Assembly: GCF_003369915.1 (NCBI RefSeq)
Contig: NC_046675.1
Coordinates: 18,042,001-18,106,000 of the forward strand
Length of the DNA stretch: 64,000 bases
Source of the DNA: Drosophila miranda
Lineage: Eukaryota > Arthropoda > Insecta > Diptera > Drosophilidae
Direction of reading: 5' to 3'
The translations under genes and the position numbers were made by a program. Shown here piece by piece: positions 12,901-28,216 of this stretch; positions within the stretch are counted from its first letter, which is position 1, and every line of letters begins with the position of its first letter. Below the pieces are notes generated by a model. The model ran no database searches. It was not told where the DNA came from and worked only from the letters and a program-made list of their open reading frames with translations.

Positions 12901-13261
12901 CGGTCATCGCTTCGATCGCAAAGTATCGAACAAAAAAACATATGCACTGACCAACACCAAACGCATTGATGCCATGGCCATGAGGACCACAGAACGATTC
13001 GTGGACAAATGCCTAAACGATCAACTGGACCTTAAGGACAATCGTTTGATCTATGACAGCACCGTGCAGAGCACAACACTGACATTGCCCGAACGACAGT
13101 ATCATCAACACTACCATTGCCACCACCTCCTGACAATCAAAAATCTAGATATGCTCAAACAACAAGGCATCCTGTATGATGGAGATGATAACTTAATATT
13201 CTATCATAGGAAATTGAATAGCCTCGAACCGAATAATATTAGATACAACACTAGTCAATGA
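9911..13261 (+). pseudogene. LINE ORF2 (endonuclease/reverse transcriptase), unit 2, two frameshifts
   Basis: This starts at ATG 9911, inside the ATGA shared with the ORF1 stop. The APE-type endonuclease domain shows LKILAQNVNSL, IAIEHRL (a likely metal-binding Glu) and IIGGDLNAKHPSWH. Just after SDHLG (near 10721) a 26-bp deletion relative to unit 1 breaks the frame. The RT continues in another frame (about 10720-12400) with QFGFRDGYST, DLEKAFDTVW, GVPQGSLL and YADD. A one-base deletion near 12399 returns to the first frame to the stop at 13261. The tail encodes the thumb-like LRYLGVVFD region and a Cys/His-rich C terminus (HQHYHCHHLL). The breaks differ from those of unit 1. Confidence 0.9.
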
Positions 13262-13831
13262 TAACACATAAAACTCATGTTACTTACATATATAGATTTA
13301 CTCATCCAAATTACCCCCCCCCCCCCCCGCAAACCATTTTCTGTGTTTTTGTCCCCCATCATCATCATCATTTAGCTTATAAGTTCTCAACACCCGCATG
13401 CAGGCCCAACGATGCTGGAGCACTTAGTTCTGATTCATTATCATTATGATTCCATAGAACGACTCAAAGATATACCAAGGGGTTTTTCTTTCTTTTATTT
13501 TTCTCCCCTCTATAATTTAAACGATACAATTGTATCTACAACTATCTTTAAAAAAAAAAAAACATAAACTTCCATTTGTCACAACCAAGGCAAATTATAC
13601 ACACACTCACACATACTTGTAACTACCAGCCTGGATAAGATTCTCAATTGAGATCGCAAGGCGCACACACACACACATAAACACACATATTGTAATAGCC
13701 ATACGGATTTATTATTATTTGTCAATCCGTATTCGTTTCTATATATTTGTATATTTGTATTTGTATAACATAATACTTCCTCCTACTGACAAATAAAAAA
13801 CAACCATTTAAAAAGTAAAAAAAAAAAAAAA

Positions 13832-15207
13832 GTTTGGACAACATTCGTGTGTGAACAGTGAAACGCAATAGACATTCAAACAAGAAGTGTGGTTGCGGAG
13901 GTTCGATTACGCTCCAAGAAGTGTGGTTGCGGAGGTTCAATTACGCTCCAAGAAGTGTGGTTGCGGAGGTTCAATTACGCTCCAAGAGTGTGGCTGCGGA
14001 GGTTCGATTACGCTCCAAGAAGTGTGGTTGCGGAGGTTCGATTACGCTCCAAGAAGTGTGGTTGCGGAGGTTCAATTACGCTCCAAGAAGTGTCGTTGCG
14101 GAGGTTCGATTACGCTCCAAGAAGTGTGGTTGCGGAGGTTCAATTACGCTCCAAGAAGTGTGGTTGCGGAGGTTCGATTACGCTCCAAGAAGTGTGGTTG
14201 CGGAGGTTCAATTACGCTCCAAGAAGTGTGGTTGCGGAGGTTTAAGTGCGATCCGAGAGGAATGGGAGGAACGCTGGGACTGTTGGTGGTTGCCGCCGAT
14301 GCTTACCTCTCCACTGGCCGGAGCCGAACTGATGATTATCGCTCTGGCTGTGCTCCTTTTATTTCCGAAAAGCAGCTCTTCCGTACGGGCATGTTCCTAA
14401 CGCGTTTGTGCTGATCAGCTGGTTTTCGTCCTGGTGTGTTCCTAACGCGTTTTGTGCTGATGAGCTGATAATGTGCCCGTTGGTGTTCGGGTTGTGGTCA
14501 CACTTGATAAGCTCAGCTGTGGGTGTGACCGTTGGCGGCTGTGCTGTGGGCACATTGGGGATGATTGTCTGCTGGTGGTTTTAGGTTTATTTTGTTTCTT
14601 TGTTGGTTTTTCTGTTTATTTAATTTGTATTTGTATGACAGGTCTTCATGTATTTAATCTATTTATTCTTATTCCTACTTATACTTATTACTTAGTCTTC
14701 ATGGTTTGTTCTTGGTGTTTCTAGTGTTTGTGTTGGTGTTTGTGGTGTAAATTTGAATGAAAACATCGATGTCGATGTCCATAGATGTTGTCAAAATCAA
14801 ACATCTATATTGGATTGATACATAGGATCACAAACCATACAGTATACATCATGAGAGAGAACATCTTTGCATGTGTTAGTACACACGCAATATGTTTCGA
14901 CAAAAATATGTGATTGTATGCTTTTTTCAGATTTTTTGAACTCTCTCAGGTCTGGTTCTGTTTTGCCTCCAGCAAGTTTTAGTGTATGCGTGCACATGCA
15001 TTCTCACGTACTTTGCGTGTGTGTGTTTAGTATTTCTGGCCGCTAGAACTGAAATTTGAATTCTTGTTTTGGGTTTGATGAACTGAAATAAAACGGGAAA
15101 TAAAAAAAAGCTGTTGTTTGTTTGATTTATACCACAAAATATAAAATATTACAATAATATAATTACACATTTATTTCCTTATTTTAAACAGGTTGATTAT
15201 AAATTAT
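13832..15207 (+). mobile_element. Third copy of LINE 5' block (minisatellite and spacer)
   Basis: This starts directly after the oligo(A) tail of unit 2 and matches 3423-4837 closely. The minisatellite (13884-14243) has one 34-bp unit fewer than the first. No ORF1 follows; the block runs into a DINE-1 that loses similarity at 16078. This copy is therefore truncated on the right. Confidence 0.7.
13884..14243 (+). repeat. 34-bp minisatellite, second array, about 10.6 copies
   Basis: The units and the order of variant units are the same as at 3475-3868 (including the 32-bp and GTCG variants), with one early unit missing. This shared order shows that the two arrays are copies of each other. Confidence 0.93.
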
Positions 15208-16078
15208 AACGAGGGGGAACGTTGTGAGTTGCTGCGGACACCGCAACTCTACGGTTATACCCGATACTAAGTCAGTATGGCTCTCCTCCGGCAGACGCCG
15301 CTAATATTAAACGACACGACAAAGAGTGCGTGCGAGAGAGACAGAAAATCAGTCTGAGCGTGACGTCGGGCGCTGCGTAGCCACTGCAAATTGATTTGTT
15401 CCTATTGGCTATAAAAATGATCTGATCTGATCCAGATTCAGCAATCTGATAGATATGGTCATTATCTATGATTCTGCGTTTTTAGTTTTCTCGAATGTGC
15501 AATATTGTGGATGCAACAGATTTTCGTTTTTTGTGGGGGCGGAAGGGGGTGGGGCGAAATTCTGAGATATACGTTTTATAGTGAGATCTAACAGAAGTGC
15601 GGATACCAAATTTGGTTACTCTAGCCTTAATAGTCTCTGAGATTTGTGGATGCCCCAGATTTTCGTCCTTTGCGGGGGCGGAAGGGGGAGTTTCGAAATT
15701 TGGACACGAAACGGTCAAGGTCCGACATAACAGGAGTGTGGATACCAAATTTGGGTGCTCTAGCTCTAAAAGGTTCTGAGATCCTTGAACTCACATTTTG
15801 CAATTGACAAAACTGACCATGAAACCTGTTAAAGAGAGACAGAATAAAATTTTTTTCTTGATTCTGGCTATAATAATTATACGATCTGGTTCAGATCTTC
15901 GTATAGAATCTTCAGATTCTGCGTTTTCTTTTTTCTCGTATCTTTGAAATTTTGGATGCCATAGATTTTCGCCCTTTGTGGAGGCGGAAGTGGGCGTGGC
16001 AAAGTTTTGAAATATTCTTGTAACAGTGACATATCACAGAAGTACGGATATAAAATGTCGTTGCTCTTGCTCTTATAG
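15208..16078 (-). mobile_element. DINE-1-type element, reverse strand, truncated
   Basis: The left part (15208-15687) is almost identical to 4838-5317. From 15688 the two drift apart, with scattered substitutions and small indels (for example GGGGGAGTTTCG against GGGGGTGTGGCG). Similarity stops at about 16078, before the microsatellite and the element 5' end. Confidence 0.85.
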
Positions 16079-16179
16079 ATGCATGGCAGAACTCTCGCTC
16101 TTCGATAAACATAGGAAAAATTGTACCCTAGGCTAAGATTCAAAAGATTCCAATAAACACTCTTGAATGAGAACTCAAA

Positions 16180-16580
16180 CTAAACAGTCGTACTCCCAGC
16201 GTTATACTTTATCCTTCACTTCCAATATCACTTGTTACTTTTGGTCACGACCCTTCATCTACAGCATTATCTGTTGTTGTTGGTCACCTTGACCCTTCAT
16301 CGTTTCGCCTTGATTCTTAATCACCTCGCCTTGATTCTTCATCTGTAACATCATCTGTTTCAGTTGCAACATCGCGATCATTGTCCGCCACCGGCGGACA
16401 CTCTTCCATAATTGACATGGAGCCTTGCTTATCCAAGAACTTATAATCCTCGACATTGAGGCCTGCAGCTTTCTACCATAGCTGCAGTTCGGCTTTCAAG
16501 CTGCTCTTCGGTAAGCCCCGCTCAGCCAATTCCGTCATCAAAAGTTCAACTGTTAGCTCTCCGTATTTAACCATTTAACA
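16180..16580 (-). pseudogene. Decayed LTR-retrotransposon gag-like fragment
   Basis: On the minus strand, from ATG near 16573, a SAP-like motif can be read: TELAERGLPKSSLKAELQLW. After a break comes a Glu/Asp-rich piece and then a Gln/Met-rich stretch (MLQLKQMMLQMKNQGE) spread over two frames. SAP-like N-terminal motifs of this form occur in gag proteins of some insect Ty3/gypsy-type elements, which is why I assign it there. Stops and frame changes show it is dead. The family is not identified. Confidence 0.45.
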
Positions 16581-16844
16581 ATAGCCAAGACTGAATATTT
16601 TCAATATAATCCGACATGACAACCATAGTCAGTCTACTAAATCTCCATTCGTTACAATCTTAAATTCACCACTCATGCATCCCGATTTGTGACTATAGCG
16701 CTCTATATAACGAATGGCTCTTTTTAGATATTTATATTCATATTACAGGTTTTGCATTGCTTTATAAAAATATAAAATTTGATCAAAATTAAAAGACATG
16801 ATGCGAGATGTGGATGCGATGTAAATGCGAAGTAGCGATGTAGA

Positions 16845-17325
16845 TGCTAAAATTGAATAATGATCCAATCTGATCAAGATTCGGCAATCTGGTAGATATG
16901 GTCATTCTGTGCGTTCTTAATTTTCTCGTATCTTCAAAATTGTGCATGCCACAGATTTTCGTTGTTTGGGGGGTGGGTCGAAATCCACGATCCAAAAGGG
17001 GCGTGTTTACCAAATTTGGTTACTCTAGCCTTAATAGGCTCTGAGATCTTTGGATGCCACACATTTTCGTCCTTTGCGTGAGTGGAAAGGGGAGTAGGGA
17101 AATTTTGAGATAAACTTGTGCAGGTTCGATATCACAGGAGTGTGGATACTAAATTTGGTTGTTTTAGCTTTTATAGTCTCTGAGATCTAGGCGCTCACTT
17201 TTTGCAATAGGCAAAGCCGACCATGAAACGTGTGTGTTAGAGTGAACCAGAGCGAGAAAGAGTGAAATTGTGTTCATCATTCTGGCTATAATAATTATGC
17301 GATCTGGTTCAGATTTTGCACTCTA
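16845..17325 (-). mobile_element. DINE-1-type fragment, diverged
   Basis: This contains the DINE-1 core phrases in order, such as ATTTTCGTCCTTTGCG, GATATCACAGGAGTGTGGAT and the degraded GAGAGA block. It lacks both element ends and is more diverged than the copies at 4838 and 15208, so it is older. Confidence 0.75.
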
Positions 17326-17469
17326 GATTTTTTACTCTCTCTTGTAGGAAAATTAATTCGTCAATCGGATACAATTATGAGTTGAGACCTGAGGGCTATC
17401 TAAACATTAATGTTCAACCACTAACCATACAGTATGGTATGGAAACCATACAGTATGGTTAGTGGTTCA

Positions 17470-17949
17470 ACCAAATATCAAAAACGAGGAATATGGTGGA
17501 ACTTGAATGCAAATAATTCGTCAGTATATTTACGGTATATTTTGAAATTTGTGACGTTTGTCGGTATATTTCTGAGGGTCAGGTCAGTGACCGTTTCTGG
17601 TATTTTTAATACTTTTCGGAATTTTTAGGTCAAAATTGAACCGACGGTATATCGGTATATAATGGAGAATTTTGACAATTTCATCAATCTATTAAATTTT
17701 ATTTTCAACGGTATATAGCAATCCAATAAAAGCAAGTGTTTAAAATAAACCAGTCAATTTGAAAATAGATGTACTAATCGGATACAATTTTGTGGGCATA
17801 GCTAAATGTTCTATATAGCTAATAATATTCCATGGAATATCAGAAACGAGGAATATGTAAAATAGAACTGGAATTCGTCAGTATATTTACGGTATATTTT
17901 TAAAATGAGACGGTATATTTTTGTATATTTCTGAGGGTCGGTCACACTG
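17470..17949 (+). repeat. Duplicated GTATATTT-rich module upstream of p
   Basis: Two copies of a roughly 100-bp module lie about 360 bp apart (from about 17476 and from about 17837). Each starts near AACGAGGAATATG, runs through CGTCAGTATATTTACGGTAT, and ends at TATATTTCTGAGGGTC. Only the second leads directly into an intact GGTCACACTG. The module may contribute to the p promoter. Confidence 0.7.
17939..17949 (+). promoter_or_regulatory. Motif 1 (M1BP-type) core promoter element of p
   Basis: CGGTCACACTG matches the Drosophila Motif 1 consensus YGGTCACACTR. It is 135 bp upstream of the p start codon, a sensible place for a TATA-less housekeeping promoter. Confidence 0.6.
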
Positions 17950-18084
17950 GTCAGAGCGTGGTTCTTTGATAAAAATGATTAATAATTATTATTAAAATTG
18001 CTCAATTGTTGGTATACACTCAAGATACGCTGTTTAGCCGACGCGCTATGTTTTTAAAGACCAGTTGCTGAAATCAGAAGTTGC

Positions 18085-20722
18085 ATGATGGCGGATGAGT
18101 ATTGTCTGACGAACTTTATTGATTTTTCGTTGTCTTTGTCGCTGCCACTGAAGCACAATCGAATAAAGGTACATATTAGCTCATCTGCAATCTAATGCAC
18201 CGCACTCGACCATTGTACAACCTCTTCTTTTCCCGCAGTACACATGCTTCGACATCTCCGACAGCTACATTATCTTTGGAGCTTCCTCCGGCTCCCTCTA
18301 TCTATTCAATCGCAACGGAAAGTTTCTGCACCTCATCCCCAACAAACATGGAGCCATCACCAACCTGAGCATATCAGCCAACAACAAGTACGTTGCCTTC
18401 TCCACTCAGCGATCCCTTATTTGCGTGTACGTTGTGAACCTGTCCGCCCAGGCTACGCCGCAGGTGATCGTCACTCATCTGGACCAATCTGTCCAGGTCA
18501 GCTGCATCCATTGGACGCAGGACGAGAAGCAATTCTACTATGGTGACTCTCGGGGCCAGGTGAACCTTGTCCTGCTCTCTTCCTTCATAGGCCACAGTCT
18601 GCTGCTCAACATGACTGTGCACCCCTTGCTCTATCTCGACTCGCCCATTGTCCAGATCGATGACTTCGAATCCCTGCTCCTGGTGTCGAACTGCACCAAA
18701 TGCATACTCTGCAATACCGAGTACGAGGAGTACAAACAGGTGATTATAGGTTAAACGAAGTCAGCACAAGTTTAGTCAGTACAACTGTTTTCCTCTTTAA
18801 CCTATGTGTAGATCGGCAACCGTCCTCGGGATGGTGCCTACGGCGCCTGCTTTTTCATTTCGCCCCACGAGTCTGTGCAGCCGTCGCGCATCTACTGCGC
18901 ACGGCCCGGTACCCGAATCTGGGAGGTGGACTTTGAGGGCGAAGTCATCCAGACCCATCAGTTTAAGACCGCCCTGGCCACGGCCCCCGCCAAGATACAG
19001 AAAACCACCAACGGAGACAACAACGCGGACGAGCTTGACTCCAACGACGAGTTGCTGGACTACCAGCCGCAGCAGTTGCAGTTCTCTAGGGTGCAGAGGC
19101 TTAGCCATGATTTTCTATTGGCCTACACCGAGCTGGGGCTTTACATCTTCGACGTGCGCAACTCATCCGTAGTCCTGTGGTGCAACCAGTTCGAGCGGAT
19201 TTTGGACTGCCGTGTATCCGGAATGGAGATATTTGTGTTCACGCAGACGGGTTCATTGTACAGCGTGCAGCTGCAGACACTCCACGGGTATTCCATCACT
19301 CTAATGCATCAGTCGAAGTTGCTCCAATGCGCGAATCTACTGCGCCAGCATGTGAAGTACTTTGCGGACAAGGCCAGGGAAAACTACGAGCTGAAGTTGC
19401 TCAATCAGCTTAAGCAACTGCTGATCGAAAGACAGGAGTACGAGCTCCTGAACGACATTTCCGTAATCTTCGATGCTATAGCTCAGTGCACAGGAACTGC
19501 GCTGGATACCCAAAGCTCTGGCGGCAGCTCGGCCGCCACCGAGCGTAGCGGAAGCATGAGAGCTATTGGAGTAAACACCACCAAGGGCCCGCCAAAGGGT
19601 GTGTATGTCCTGGAAAATGCCTTTTGCGATAATCTAAAGCAACAGCCGAAGTCCGGACACTTTAAGGATGCCCTACTTACCGTCACCGGCAAGTTTGGAA
19701 AGAACATCATAAAATACAAGTTCAACATATTCGCAGAAGAGCAGAAACAGCTGGTGAGAGAGCTCATTCCAGCCAGTGAGCGGTCTCTACCATTTAAGGA
19801 CATCAAGGCCCGATACGAATCGGGTGATGTTGGGGAGGAGGAGATCGTGAGCCGCTGCAAGCGACCTACGCCGCAAGCGTCGCACATCAGCCCCGAGGAG
19901 AAGACCATCTACAACCTCTATCTTATCTGCAAGAGCGCCAAGTTCAGTCGGACGCACTGCGTTGAGCGCTATCGTGCCGTCTTCGATGAGTACGCAGCCA
20001 GCGAGCTGATAGCTCTGATGGGCAAGCTGGCCCAATTGATGGTGGAGCACGGAGATGGGCAGGAGCAAGCAGAACGAAATTGCTACGAAATGTACTTTAA
20101 CTATTTGAACCCCGAGCTCATCTGGGAGGTGGATGACTCCACACGGGACTACATTGCCAGTGGATTTGTGCTCCTCAATGGCCCGCAGTGCATGGAGATC
20201 GTTAGATGCGACCACTGCGCCTTCCCTCTGCGGTTCGACAACGCCTGCCAGTACCACGAACTTGGAGCCGTCCTGCTTCGCTACTTCTGGTCTCGCAACG
20301 AGCAACTCAAGTGCTTCGATGTGGTACAAGCCGTTCCCGCCCTGCTCGATGTCCTGGCCAAGTTCTATTTGGCCGAGCAGAACCTCGATAAAGTCCTCCC
20401 CATTGTACTCAACTATGGACAGCCGGAGCTGCTCTTGGACGTGGGGCGACAGCTCAACGTGTCTGCCTGGGCCCGCTGCTTCGAGCAGTTTGCGGAGCTG
20501 CAGCGTGGACGCCTAATCTGCGTAAACTGCGAGTGCGTGTCGAGCGTGGAACAGGACCAGCTGACGCGACATTTCTTTTACACTTGGAACTGCTTCCTTA
20601 ACATCGCCCTCGACCACCTGACGGCCAGCGACACGTTGTCCCTGATCTTTAAGTGGAGCTCGTACATTCCGAACGATGCCATTGACAGAGAATTCTATTC
20701 CAGATGCTTGATCAAGGGCTAG
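18085..20722 (+). CDS. p: pink, HPS5 homologue (BLOC-2 subunit)
   Basis: This is the Hermansky-Pudlak syndrome 5 protein homologue, a subunit of BLOC-2 that works in cargo delivery to lysosome-related organelles such as eye pigment granules. Exons are 18085-18168, 18239-18739 and 18812-20722, all with GT/AG introns of 70-72 bp in phase 0, giving about 831 residues. That is close to the fly protein length as I recall it. The N-terminal third is WD40-like ([20 protein letters not shown], then [16 protein letters not shown]). The rest is helical, with a Cys-rich patch ([10 protein letters not shown] and CVNCECVSS) near the C terminus. Two ATGs are adjacent at 18085 and 18088, and the first is chosen. 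No break is seen. Identification rests on recognising the protein and its bel neighbour. Confidence 0.9.
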
Positions 20723-22370
20723 TCCCAGCAGAACGACGATGCGACTTGCATACGAGATACTGCACAGGGTTTAGTTGATACATATATAGCATATGTAGCA
20801 TACATATACATACATACATATACATCTACATATATTTACACACAGCTAACTATATATATAGCAATATATGGCCGTATTTAATGTTTCCACTATGTAATCT
20901 CAAGCTAGGACAGAAGCTATAGCCAATACCAAAAGCATTTATTCTATATAAAAATGTACACATCCATATATACACTCATACATTCCAAGGACGGCTAGCC
21001 GTTGGATGAATTATAAATTTGTTGGTTAGTGTAATCCTTCAGCTGGATCATTTTCATGTCTCTCAATGCATTTTCGGTATATGGAAGTCGAACTGAGGAA
21101 AAGAAAAACCACCGCATTTGAAACGATGAATGGTAGTTGTTATGAAACATTGTATAAATTGGTTCGACACCTATCATAATCCCCGGAATTTCCGCCAATA
21201 TTATCTATCTCAAAATCTAAAAAAAAAAAGGTGTCAAGAGATTTCAGTCAAATTATCTGTAAAAAGGATTCCTATTTTGAGGACCTTGACCAGTCAGATT
21301 ATTAGCATGAACGTTGAATAAAGTCCAAAGAAGACTGTAAGTAAAAAGTGGCGGTTTCCTACTTAGGCCAAGGATTTGTCACCCTCTAATTTAAACCATA
21401 TTTATTCCAGTTTTAACTTATATGCGTTTTGCGTCAGATCCCAAAATAGTAAGGCGTCGTACGCTTTAAAAAAATTCCAACACAAATTTTTTTGGCAAAA
21501 GTTATACAAAATTAAGTCAGCTTCACAAGATTTCTCTTCCATTCGAAAATCATCCAATTGCCGCCTTCGATACTGCCGCAGTCCGGCAGTGCCATAGAAA
21601 AATATATTATCATCATTGTCATCTCTAGCAGCCCGTAATAGGCAAGTTTCCCCCTGCAAAACCATCTATACAACCATCGAAAATTAAATAAATTCAATGC
21701 ACCAGTATTAGAGCGGATCTGTAGCCTGGGAGATTGGGTTTCCACATCCATTTTAAATCCGAAATCCTACTCTTCTCTTTCGAAAGATATTATCGATAGT
21801 GTCTTCGATGGTTTTGCAGCCCTCTAATTCTCTCACAAACGGCCTTGTTCTCTCGCTCTTTGTGTGAGCGATTGGTTGAGAGTTTCTAGAGGTGAGACGA
21901 TGTGTCAGCGATGGTTTTGCAGCCCTCCAATTCTTTCATTTTCTTCTCATCTCTGATTTAGACACGCGTCTGAGCATAAAAAACGCGAACTCGTCGGAAA
22001 AATTAAAATTTCCAAGCGTAGCACAATTACAAAAACCGCTTGTAATTGTCGAGCCACAAGCAGGCCGTATAAGTTCGAAGTTGATCGATTCAAAAATTGA
22101 ACAAAGGAACTGTGAGAAGTACAGACTTCATTTGAAATTCCACATAAGAACGTAGTAGCAGCAGCTTGTGGAACGTAAGAAGTTGTCGGAAAAACTAATG
22201 AAAAACGTATAGACACAAAGTGCAACACAAATACTGAAGAAAGAGAGAAACAATTTTCACACATCTTTTTTTGTCGCAAATAGCAAGTGTGCACCCGAAC
22301 AAAGCGTAACAACTGCAAAATTTTCCTAAACGGAAAGCAAGAAAAAACAAGCAACTGATTGGAGGATAAT
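20723..22370 (+). other. p 3' flank and bel upstream/5' UTR
   Basis: No gene is visible. After p comes AT-rich sequence with TACATA repeats. At 21791-21798 there is a DRE octamer. The sequence from about 21950 to 22370 is A-rich and reads like a bel 5' UTR. Short ORFs here have no recognisable content. Confidence 0.6.
21791..21798 (+). promoter_or_regulatory. DRE (DREF site) upstream of bel
   Basis: A perfect TATCGATA octamer about 580 bp upstream of the bel start codon. DREF sites are common in promoters of broadly expressed fly genes, and bel is one. Confidence 0.5.
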
Positions 22371-26066
<3,696 letters not shown>

Positions 26067-28216
26067 GAAAGGCCTCATCCGCAGGGCCAGGGGTACCAAC
26101 GGCCTGTGTACGCCACGCCGAGGGAGCAGCAGCAGCAGTCGCACTCGCATCATAGCAACTTTCGCAATTAACTAAAGAGAACTAAAGAGAGAAGAGAAAA
26201 CACAAACAGAGATCAGTTGGTCAGTCGATAGAAACTATATATTATGTACACATACATACATATATTATATAGGAACAGCAAATGTGAAAGAGGATCTGTC
26301 TGTGCGCAGCGCAACACACACAAAACAGCAAACACACAAACACGGACACACAGAAATAGATCTTGACCATTTATCAGCTATCCCTCAAGTCGAACACCAA
26401 CACCAACCATAACCCAACCCCATACCCAATAGAAGCAAAAATAATAAATGCTAAAAAATAAACTTAAAAAGTATGTTATTCATGTAAAGAGCGTACACTC
26501 AGGCCTATCCATCCCCCATCTGCCCCATCAACGAAACAGCAACAACAAATTCATTGAAGCGAAAAGGAAGGAAAGGATTTAAAAACAGACATACACACAC
26601 ACATATTACAAATATGATAAACACCACAATATAAGAATATTTAAGCAACAGATACAATTTTGAATTTTTTTCCATAAGGTATACTTCTCACATAATTTCT
26701 CTTGGAATTTTCAAATACAAATATATAAAAATAAATATATATATATACATACAAATATATATATTTATACTGTCGATAGCGGATCAAGATGATGAATGCG
26801 CAAAACTTGAACTTCAATTGATGATTTTAAACATGAAACGATAAATAGTAATGATATATGTACGATATGAAACAAGAAATCAACACAAAGAAAATATTAA
26901 AAAACAAAGTTTGCTAAACATAAATTTAATAATTTAGCAAATGAAAAAAAAGATATATGTAGTCTAATTTTGGTTTGATTTTAAATGTAAGATTTCGTAC
27001 TCTATTCTGAATAGAATACATATATGGAAATCCCATACATTATGATAATTAGCTTCATTACCAACTGAACGTTGCAACTTTATGGGGCAATCTGTACAAG
27101 AAAAAGAAACCCTGTTTTCGAAGTCCCACTCATTGAAGCGCAGATCGATACGATACACAAGGTGGACGGCGAAAAACCGTTTGCGAAGTCCGGGTTGGCT
27201 TCGACCACAGTTGTATTTGTATACCAATTCTTTTGAAAGGACATACATATAGCGGATTAGAAGGCGAAGGTAGTAGTAAAAATTAGTTTTAACAGAATTT
27301 AACAGCCCTTAGGGCTCGCTCAGCTCCGCTTCCAGCTACAGTGTGCGCGAGCCCTAAGACCTCATAGGGTACTATAAAGTACTATGCGTATTTCTAAACA
27401 GCAAAACAAAAAACGCAGAATCATAGAATTTTCTTATCTATCAGATTTCAGATCTGTATTGTTATCGCCAGAATGAACAAGAAAACAACAAAATTTCCCG
27501 CGGCTGACTCCTCTCCTATCCTATCTCCCTGGCCACCAGATGGGGGGAAGATGTAACGGATTATAAGGAAAGGACTGTAGGGTCGTTAGGTGGGTGTTAG
27601 GATAAATGAGATAATGGGATATTATATATGTAATTACGTATGTATGTATATAGAAAGAGAGCTCCAGGTAGTTTCGAATACTTATTCAATACTTCAAAAG
27701 ACACTCGCATATCGTCACATTCTTCTTGGAGTTTTGAAAATCAGATACAAAGTTAGTTTCTTAAGTTGGCTCTCTCTATGCCACGAATGGTCATCTCAAT
27801 GCAACGATAAAATAAAGCCAAGAAGTAATACAAATATTGTTGAATGATCTGAAGTTTAAATAATATTAATTGAGATAGAAAAAAGTAGATGCAAGTAAAG
27901 GTCATTCCCAAGCCTTAATATTATTTAAAAAATATTTGATTTCGATTCCAAATGCAATCCTCTTTATTTAATTTAGTTTAATATTTTTGAATGTAGTTTC
28001 ACAGAAAACTTTTCCTTAAAATATTTCCTAAATAAACAGCTACGTTTGTATGAGACACATTGCGTTAAAAATGTTTCTACAAGTCGATGCTTAAAGATGA
28101 AAGCCGTTGTATATGAATTCTTTAACTTATGTACATATGTGCTTATGTTCTTTATTCGTATGGAGTTTTAAATAAATTTAATCACGAGTATGGAGCAGCT
28201 AAATCTAGGAAATATA
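26067..28216 (+). other. bel 3' UTR and AT-rich intergenic
   Basis: A long AT-rich 3' region with CA and TA microsatellites and poly(A)-signal-like AATAAA copies near 26440-26460. A DINE-1-like scrap lies at about 27405-27500 (AAAACGCAGAATCATAGAA with the downstream TATCAGATT). No gene is seen. Confidence 0.6.
27308..27358. repeat. Perfect 12-bp inverted repeat (hairpin)
   Basis: CTTAGGGCTCGC (27308-27319) and its exact complement GCGAGCCCTAAG (27347-27358) flank a 27-base loop. It stands out in an AT-rich region and could be a transposon end or a structured transcript. The function is unknown. Confidence 0.8.

Larger units (their letters stand above)
3423..13831 (+). mobile_element. Jockey-clade retrotransposon unit 2 with inserted DINE-1 (proposed extent)
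   Basis: This is proposed as one complete LINE unit. The 5' block (3423-4837) starts directly after the oligo(A) tail of unit 1 and holds a 34-bp minisatellite. A reverse-strand DINE-1 (4838-5973) interrupts it. ORF1 and ORF2 follow, then a 3' UTR and a 15-A tail at 13817-13831. After that tail the same 5' block starts again (13832), so the units lie head to tail. What is seen is the repeated order and the tail-to-block junctions. That 3423-4837 is the 5' UTR of the LINE is my inference; it could instead be a separate repeat trapped between copies. Confidence 0.65.

Noticed and set aside
1-16078. Telomeric retrotransposon (HeT-A/TART) array
   Set aside because: The head-to-tail order is suggestive, but the block is followed by ordinary euchromatic genes and by DINE-1 insertions at equivalent sites. 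Segmental duplication explains it without a telomere. I could not confirm a TART match.
18244-20516. Additional ORFs inside p in other frames and strands
   Set aside because: They overlap the p exons and lack codon bias of their own.
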